DNA from: Bolinopsis microptera
Taxonomy: Eukaryota; Ctenophora; Tentaculata; Lobata; Bolinopsidae
Direction of reading: 5' to 3'
NCBI RefSeq assembly: GCF_026151205.1
Contig: NC_087080.1
Coordinates: 16,467,337 to 16,531,336, forward strand
Length of the DNA: 64,000 nucleotides
Made by a program: the position numbers and the translations under genes. The first letter of the stretch is position 1; each line of letters starts with the position of its first letter. This document shows, piece after piece, positions 25,901 to 34,900 of this stretch. The notes beneath the pieces were generated by a model. The model was given only the letters and a program-made list of their open reading frames with translations. It was not told where the DNA came from and ran no database searches.

Positions 25901-28900
25901 ATGTAGGGGGTAGTGGAGGGACAGAGCATCTTCAATATGAACGTGAGTTATGTAGGGGGTAGTGGAGGGACAGAGCATCTTCAATATGAACGTGAGTTAT
26001 GGTTATACTCCTCGTCCAAACCTATCATGACTAAGAGTTGTTAACTTTACATATTGGTGGCTAGTGAGACTCTATACTTCTAGTTCTATATATATCCTCT
26101 ACACGCAGGTACGCGGGAAGAGAGGGAATATAGTACAGGTTTACCCGGCTGTGGAGTACGACTTCGCTCCGAACCGAGTACAGATGAAGACTGGGGACTA
26201 CGTACATATCCAGTTAGTGACTATTATATACACACACCCAGTTAGTGACTGTTATATACAGTATACACACACCCAGTTAGTGACTATTATATACACACGC
26301 CCAATTAGTGACTATTATATATGGACACGTTCATTTGAGTTTGAGGATATTGGTAAATATAAGTGACCCTATTAAATGGCACAGTGTAGTTGAAATTGTC
26401 ACACTATGAAATTACATAAACCCTTGATGGTTAGGATAATCGTATCATCCTCTAGGCTAACTTTGTCACATAACGATATCTTAATCAGGTGATAAGATAT
26501 CGCCTAAATAAGGCCGGCACGGAAATGGTTACATTGTCACACTATAAACATGTGACGGAGTAAATATGGACCCCTTGCTGCCGTTTTTGACCAAATTTTT
26601 GAGTGTCCAGTTGATTGGATGGGTACATATGACCATTACCTACATATTTGACGACTTTTTTCGTTAGATGGTGCACTCAGGTTTACTCTGTCACACATTA
26701 AAGAAAATATGTGATGAATGTTTAGGGCACCCTGATAAGCAATGCTGAGTAGTGTAGGTTTATTTGATGGCATGAAAGTGCTGGGAATTGTTATTATATC
26801 ATATAGTCGTAAGGAATTAAAACACAGAAGGCACAACCAAGTTTACTTTGTCACATAATCTTGATGATACCTGAACATGTGTGAAATTGAACAAATAATG
26901 ATATACCAGCTTAAACCCCTTATATTACATACTATGGATCAAACAACACTGCTAGTACCATGCACCAGTCACATGAATCATTATCAGGTGGTAATATGTT
27001 AACAGTGTCACAATTAAACTACCACAACATGGTCAAAAATAGGGTAATTTCGTCACACAAAAATTATTATAACTCTGTTAGCTCCTTGCTGGCAAAATAA
27101 CAAGTTTATCGAAAAATGTTTGATGATTAAGTTTCATAGTATTCTAATAGAGGTATAGTTCTTCAAAATAGGGGCAAGACATGTTTACTTTGTCACATCA
27201 GTTATTATAAGAGTTAGGTAATCGTCATCAGATTAAAAGATATTTTTCGTAGTTTGGATCGATTAATATACCTGTAATAAAGCACCCTATGCCAATTTTA
27301 ACGTGCACTATCTTGATATTGTTGGGGCAGGGAAAGTTAATTTTGTCACATTTTCAGTGTCATTGACAAATTAATCTAAAATTGTTAAAATTGAGCTCTG
27401 ATGTTCTGGACAATATTCTTCCAATCGTTTCTGAAAGAATGTTGAATTCTAATAGAGTTATAGATCTTCAAAATAGGGGCAAGACATGTTTACTTTGTCA
27501 CATCAGTTATTATAAGAGTTAGGTAATCGTCATCACATTAACATATATTTTGTAGTTTGGATTGATTTATATAGGCAATAAAGCATTCTAGTATGCCAAT
27601 TTTAACACACTATCTTGATATTGTTGGGGCAGGGAAAGTTAATTTTGTCACATTTTTAGTGACTTTGAAAAATTTAACCTAAAATTGTTAAACTTAAGAA
27701 TGTTGAATTCTTATAGAGGTATAGAATATAGATCTTCAAAATAGGGGCAAGACATGTTCACTTTGTCACATCAGTTATTATAAGAGTTATTATAAGAGAC
27801 TATTTCATTCTATAATCATTGTTTTTAACCTATTTACGATTTCGTATAATTTTTTGTGACAATGTAAACATCAACTGATCTGAACTTGCATCAACTACAT
27901 TGTCATCATATAAAGTTTTCCTGCCTTTCAAACCAAAATCAAATATAAATAATTCGCCCAAAATTTAAAATTTCATATATTGTGACAGAATTAACCTCAT
28001 TTCCCAATAACCAAGTGCCTGTATTAGCTAACTATTCAAAACGATATATTTTAGGGCTATGATTGGTAGAGCAACCATCAAATAATGAGTTGAAAGGGTT
28101 TTTAGGACACCTCACATTAGAATAGAGGTATGGTATCATGAGTGTGACAAAGTTACCCAAATATTGCCTTGTAACCGTTCGATCCGTGCCCATTAACCAA
28201 TGTTGTATCATAATTGTAAGATTGACCTAATTTACTATACTTCAGACCAAGGAATGATAATTAGACAACTGCAGTTAACTAAGTCACACAAAATGTGACA
28301 TTTGAACCATTATAGTGCCTAACAACAATAGATTTTCTTTCTGAGCGGTGCATATGGGAGTATGGGTTACGTGGCTAATGTTCAGAACTTCTGAACATGC
28401 TAGGTTAATAGATGTCAAAATTAAGCCACTATCGTCGAAAACGCTATTATTTTTGTTTACCAATATCCTCAAACTCAAATGAACGTGTCCATATACACAC
28501 ACCCAGTTAGTGACTATTATATACACACACCCAGTTAGTGACTATTATATACACACACCCAGTTAGTGACTATTATATACACACACCCAGTTAGTGACTA
28601 TTATATACACACACCCAGTTAGTGACTATTATATACACACACCCAGTTAGTGACTATTATATACACACACCCAGTTAGTGACTATTATATACACACATCC
28701 AGTTAGTGACTATTATATACACACCCAGTTAGTGACTATTATATACACACACCCAGTTAGTGACTATTATATACCTAATACACATCCAGTTAGTGACTAC
28801 GTACGTAGTACATCCATACCAACATACTTTTCGCATAAGGTTGTAATACAATAATACTAAACCGATGCGGGCAAGGTATCGGTTAAGTTTTATAGTTGGA

Positions 28901-31900
28901 CAATGTGATAGTGTGATAGTTAACATACCAAGTTATGAGTAGCTCAAACTGCCCCTACTTACTTACCACGGTAAGTTACCGTGAGAGAGATGTATAAACT
29001 GTAGAATAATAGAAGGAATGTTCTACTGTAATTTACAAGGCATGCTAAATACGCACCGAAAAAAACTTAACTGCACAAAGTAAGAGCTTGAGTAATGACA
29101 TAAATCCTAGACAGTCAACAAATCTCTAATTTTATGTATGTCATAAAACAATGAGTATACACATTACACAATAGTGACCACATGTTGTTGTGACCAACAT
29201 AATAGTGTGTCAATAACAAGAAGATGGTATGTCAATAAATTATAACCAAACAATCTGACCACATGATACTGTCCACAAAGCGACAAATAATAAAAGCTTT
29301 AAATAATTACATGCTACTTTATTTAAATAAAGTAGCATGTAGCAGACTATTGTGCTAATATTAGAATTTCTTACCAATGGAAATTATTAAGTTTTAATAT
29401 GCTGGCTCGATCTGTGATGGGATCTGTATAACAGTGTACCTAGCATTAAAACAAAGCAGTATAGATACCACTTACCTTCAGATGGACAGGGTCGGACAAT
29501 AATCCGGGTAACAATGACGGACAGGGCAGACAAGGCACTGACCGGAGCAACATGATCCTAATCAGGAACATTACTTACGACAAAGCCGGAGCTCTACCTG
29601 AACAAACATCAGGTTCTCAGCTTTAACACATAAATAATATCAACTATACATATTCCGGGGGGAGCCCCCTACATATTCCGGGGGGAGCCCCCCCCCCCCC
29701 CCCTCCATATTCCCCTTTCTTCTGAAGACATTTGAGATGATCACTGAAATGATTGATTATGAAATCCAATTAAGTGAATCAGAATAAAAAGTTATCAATA
29801 CTTGCACTTCACCGTTCCCTTCCAATGAACCTAACAAAATGTCGCAGCAAATGAACAGCAAGGACATTGGTCGAGCAACTATCCAATAGAGATTACAAAT
29901 GATACTACCTTCCTGGGCCTTGCCAAGGAGGACATCATTGCAGCTGCTCTTATAGAACAAAGTGAGTTATTGCAGCTGCTCTTATAGAACAAAGTGAGTT
30001 ATTGCAGCTGCTCTAATAGAACAAAGTGAGTTAATGGAAATCAGTTCTTCTCCAATATATTTTCACCAAATTCCGATAAATATTTAATTGTAACTGTAGA
30101 CAGTGCACCCCCTGCCCCTAGTAACTCTGCATATACACAGCTCAGTTCGGAGGTGACATGGAGGAGCTGGATGATGCTGGTACTTACTACAACATGGGAC
30201 TGAGACGGATCACTAGTCCGGGGGTCTACAACTACATGTGTACCAGAAACAACAACTTCAGTAACAGATCTCAGAAAGGTGAAACAGATGCGGATACTGG
30301 TGGGGAGGTGCCTCATCTCCCCACCAGAATAAACATGTATACATCTTGTGAAAACTGGAAAATTTAAATGTGACAACTGCAGCATGTTAACATTACAACT
30401 GCAATATGTTAACGTAATACCTGCAGTATGTTAACATTGCAACTGTACTATGTTAACGTAATACCTGCAGTTTGTTATTGTTAACATTACAACTGTAATC
30501 TGTTAACGTAATACATACCTGCAGTATTTTAACATTACAACTGTAATATGTTAACATAATACATACCTACAGTATGTTAACATTGCAACTGTTATATGTT
30601 AACGTAATACCTGCAGTATGTTAACATTGCAACTATTATATGTTAACATAATACCTGCAGTATGTTAACATTACAACTGTAATATGTTAACGTAATACCT
30701 ACAGTATGTTAACATTGCAACTGTAATATGTTAACGTAATACCTGCAGTATGTTAACATTAAAACTACAGGCCGGATAGTGATAACATCAGCGCCGTTCG
30801 TACAAAAGAAGATTGGAGCTTCCGGGGGAGAGATGGAGTTACCGAACGGGTAGGGAACATTAGTAACTTCAAATATTTGTCATATTGTTGCGCTATGGAC
30901 GGGTAAGAAACATTAGTAACTTCAAATATTTGTCATATTGTTGCGCTATGAACGGGTAGGGAACATTAGTAACTTCAAATATTTGTCATATTGTTGCGCT
31001 ATGAACGGGTAAGAAACATTAGTAACTTCAAATATTTGTCATATTGTTGCGCTATGAACGGGTAGGGAACATTAGTAACTTCAAATATTTGTCATATTGT
31101 TGCGCTATGAACGGGTAGGGAACATTAGTAACTTCAAATATTTGTCATATTGTTGCGCTATGAACGGGTAGGGAACATTAGTAACTTCAAATATTTGTCA
31201 TATTGTTGCGCTATGAACGGGTAGGAAACATTAGTAACTTCAAATATTTGTCATATTGTTGCGCTACGAACGGGTAAGAAACATTAGTAACTTCAAATAT
31301 TTGTCATATTGTTGCGCTATGAACGGGTAAGAAACATTAGTAACTTCAAATATTTGTCATATTGTTGCGCTATGAACGGGTAAGAAACATTAGTAACTTC
31401 ATATATTTGTCATATTGTTGCGCTATGAACGGGTAAGAAACATTAGTAAATTCAAATATTTGTCATATTGTTGCGCTATGAACGGGTAAGAAACATTAGT
31501 AACTTCAAATATTTGTCATATTGTTGCGCTATGAACGGGTAAGAAACATTAGTAACTTCAAATATTTGTCATATTGTTGCGCTATGAACGGGTAAGAAAC
31601 ATTAGTAACTTCAAATATTTGTCATATTGTTGCGCTATGAACGGGTAAGAAACATTAGTAACTTCATATATTTGTCATATTGTTGCGCTATGAACGGGTA
31701 AGAAACATTAGTAAATTCAAATATTTGTCATATTGTTGCGCTATGAACGGGTAAGAAACATTAGTAACTTCAAATATTTGTCATATTGTTGCGCTATGAA
31801 CGGGTAAGAAACATTAGTAACTTCAAATATTTGTCATATTGTTGCGCTATGAACGGGTAAGAAACATTAGTAACTTCAAATATTTGTCATATTGTTGCGC

Positions 31901-34900
31901 TATGAACGGGTAAGAAACATTAGTAACTTCATATATTTGTCATATTGTTGCGCTATGAACGGGTAAGAAACATTAGTAAATTCAAATATTTGTCATATTG
32001 TTGCGCTATGAACGGGTAAGAAACATTAGTAAATTCAAATATTTGTCATATTGTTGCGCTATGAACGGGTAAGAAACATTAGTAACTTCAAATATTTGTC
32101 ATATTGTTGCGCTATGAACGGGTAAGAAACATTAGTAACTTCAAATATTTGTCATATTGTTGCGCTATGAACGGGTAAGAAACATTAGTAACTTCATATA
32201 TTTGTCATATTGTTGCGCTATGAACGGGTAAGAAAAATTAGTAAATTCAAATATTTGTCATATTGTTGCGCTATGAACGGGTAAGAAACATTAGTAACTT
32301 CAAATATTTGTCATATTGTTGCGCTATGAACGGGTAAGAAACATTAGTAACTTCAAATATTTGTCATATTGTTGCGCTATGAACGGGTAAGAAACATTAG
32401 TAAATTCAAATATTTGTCATATTGTTGCGCTATGAACGGGTAAGAAACATTAGTAACTTCAAATATTTGTCATATTGTTGCGCTATGAACGGGTAGGGAA
32501 CATTAGTAACTTCAAATATTTGTCATATTGTTGCGCTATGAACGGGTAAGAAACATTAGTAACTTCAAATATTTGTCATATTGTTGCGCTATGAACGGGT
32601 AGGGAACATTAGTAACTTCAAATATTTGTCATATTGTTGCGCTATGAACGGGTAGGGAACATTAGTAACTTCAAATATTTGTCATATTGTTGCGCTATGG
32701 ACGGGTAAGAAACATTAGTAACTTCAAATATTTGTCATATTGTTGCGCTATGAACGGGTAGGGAACATTAGTAACTTCAAATATTTGTCATATTGTTGCG
32801 CTATGAACGGGTAAGAAACATTAGTAACTTCAAATATTTGTCATATTGTTGCGCTATGAACGGGTAGGGAACATTAGTAACTTCAAATATTTGTCATATT
32901 GTTGCGCTATGAACGGGTAGGGAACATTAGTAACTTCAAATATTTGTCATATTGTTGCGCTATGAACGGGTAGGGAACATTAGTAACTTCAAATATTTGT
33001 CATATTGTTGCGCTATGAACGGGTAGGAAACATTAGTAACTTCAAATATTTGTCATATTGTTGCGCTACGAACGGGTAAGAAACATTAGTAACTTCAAAT
33101 ATTTGTCATATTGTTGCGCTATGAACGGGTAAGAAACATTAGTAACTTCAAATATTTGTCATATTGTTGCGCTATGAACGGGTAAGAAACATTAGTAACT
33201 TCATATATTTGTCATATTGTTGCGCTATGAACGGGTAAGAAACATTAGTAAATTCAAATATTTGTCATATTGTTGCGCTATGAACGGGTAAGAAACATTA
33301 GTAACTTCAAATATTTGTCATATTGTTGCGCTATGAACGGGTAAGAAACATTAGTAACTTCAAATATTTGTCATATTGTTGCGCTATGAACGGGTAAGAA
33401 ACATTAGTAACTTCAAATATTTGTCATATTGTTGCGCTATGAACGGGTAAGAAACATTAGTAACTTCATATATTTGTCATATTGTTGCGCTATGAACGGG
33501 TAAGAAACATTAGTAAATTCAAATATTTGTCATATTGTTGCGCTATGAACGGGTAAGAAACATTAGTAACTTCAAATATTTGTCATATTGTTGCGCTATG
33601 AACGGGTAAGAAACATTAGTAACTTCAAATATTTGTCATATTGTTGCGCTATGAACGGGTAAGAAACATTAGTAACTTCAAATATTTGTCATATTGTTGC
33701 GCTATGAACGGGTAAGAAACATTAGTAACTTCATATATTTGTCATATTGTTGCGCTATGAACGGGTAAGAAACATTAGTAAATTCAAATATTTGTCATAT
33801 TGTTGCGCTATGAACGGGTAAGAAACATTAGTAAATTCAAATATTTGTCATATTGTTGCGCTATGAACGGGTAAGAAACATTAGTAACTTCAAATATTTG
33901 TCATATTGTTGCGCTATGAACGGGTAAGAAACATTAGTAACTTCAAATATTTGTCATATTGTTGCGCTATGAACGGGTAAGAAACATTAGTAACTTCATA
34001 TATTTGTCATATTGTTGCGCTATGAACGGGTAAGAAAAATTAGTAAATTCAAATATTTGTCATATTGTTGCGCTATGAACGGGTAAGAAACATTAGTAAC
34101 TTCAAATATTTGTCATATTGTTGCGCTATGAACGGGTAAGAAACATTAGTAACTTCAAATATTTGTCATATTGTTGCGCTATGAACGGGTAAGAAACATT
34201 AGTAAATTCAAATATTTGTCATATTGTTGCGCTATGAACGGGTAAGAAACATTAGTAACTTCAAATATTTGTCATATTGTTGCGCTATGAACGGGTAAGA
34301 AACATTAGTAAATTCAAATATTTGTCATATTGTTGCGCTATGAACGGGTAAGAAACATTAGTAAATTCAAATATTTGTCATATTGTTGCGATATGAACGG
34401 GTAAGAAACATTAGTAAATTCAAATATTTGTCATATTGTTGCGCTATGAACGGGTAAGAAACATTAGTAAATTCAAATATTTGTCATATTGTTGCGCTAT
34501 GTTCACTATTCAATAACGTTAAGGAGAGCAGATCACCTGAACAACTATTAGAGGTTATACTAAACACTAAACAGATGGAGATAATCTAGACAAAGTATCA
34601 CCTCTAGTACACTGAACCTCTATCAGGGACGCTTCCCTCACGATAGACCCTGAAGCTCTGGACTCAGCAGTGCTGTTCTATATCGAGGAGAACAAGGGAA
34701 CACTTGAGAAGAGTACAGAGGAAGAAAACAACACCAGGAAGAAGAGACAGGCCAGTGGTAAGGCCATGCTCCTTTATAATATATAATAGTGTATAATAGT
34801 GTGCACCTTATAGAACTAAAGAAGAAAAGTGACATTTTACATGTTACGAAGGAACTGAACACGTACCGTGACATGATAAGCTGTTCTGAAACATTTCATC

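Noticed and set aside
1-34500. CRISPR-like arrays
   Set aside because: The tandem units are contiguous and nearly identical throughout, with no variable spacers, and the window is eukaryotic.
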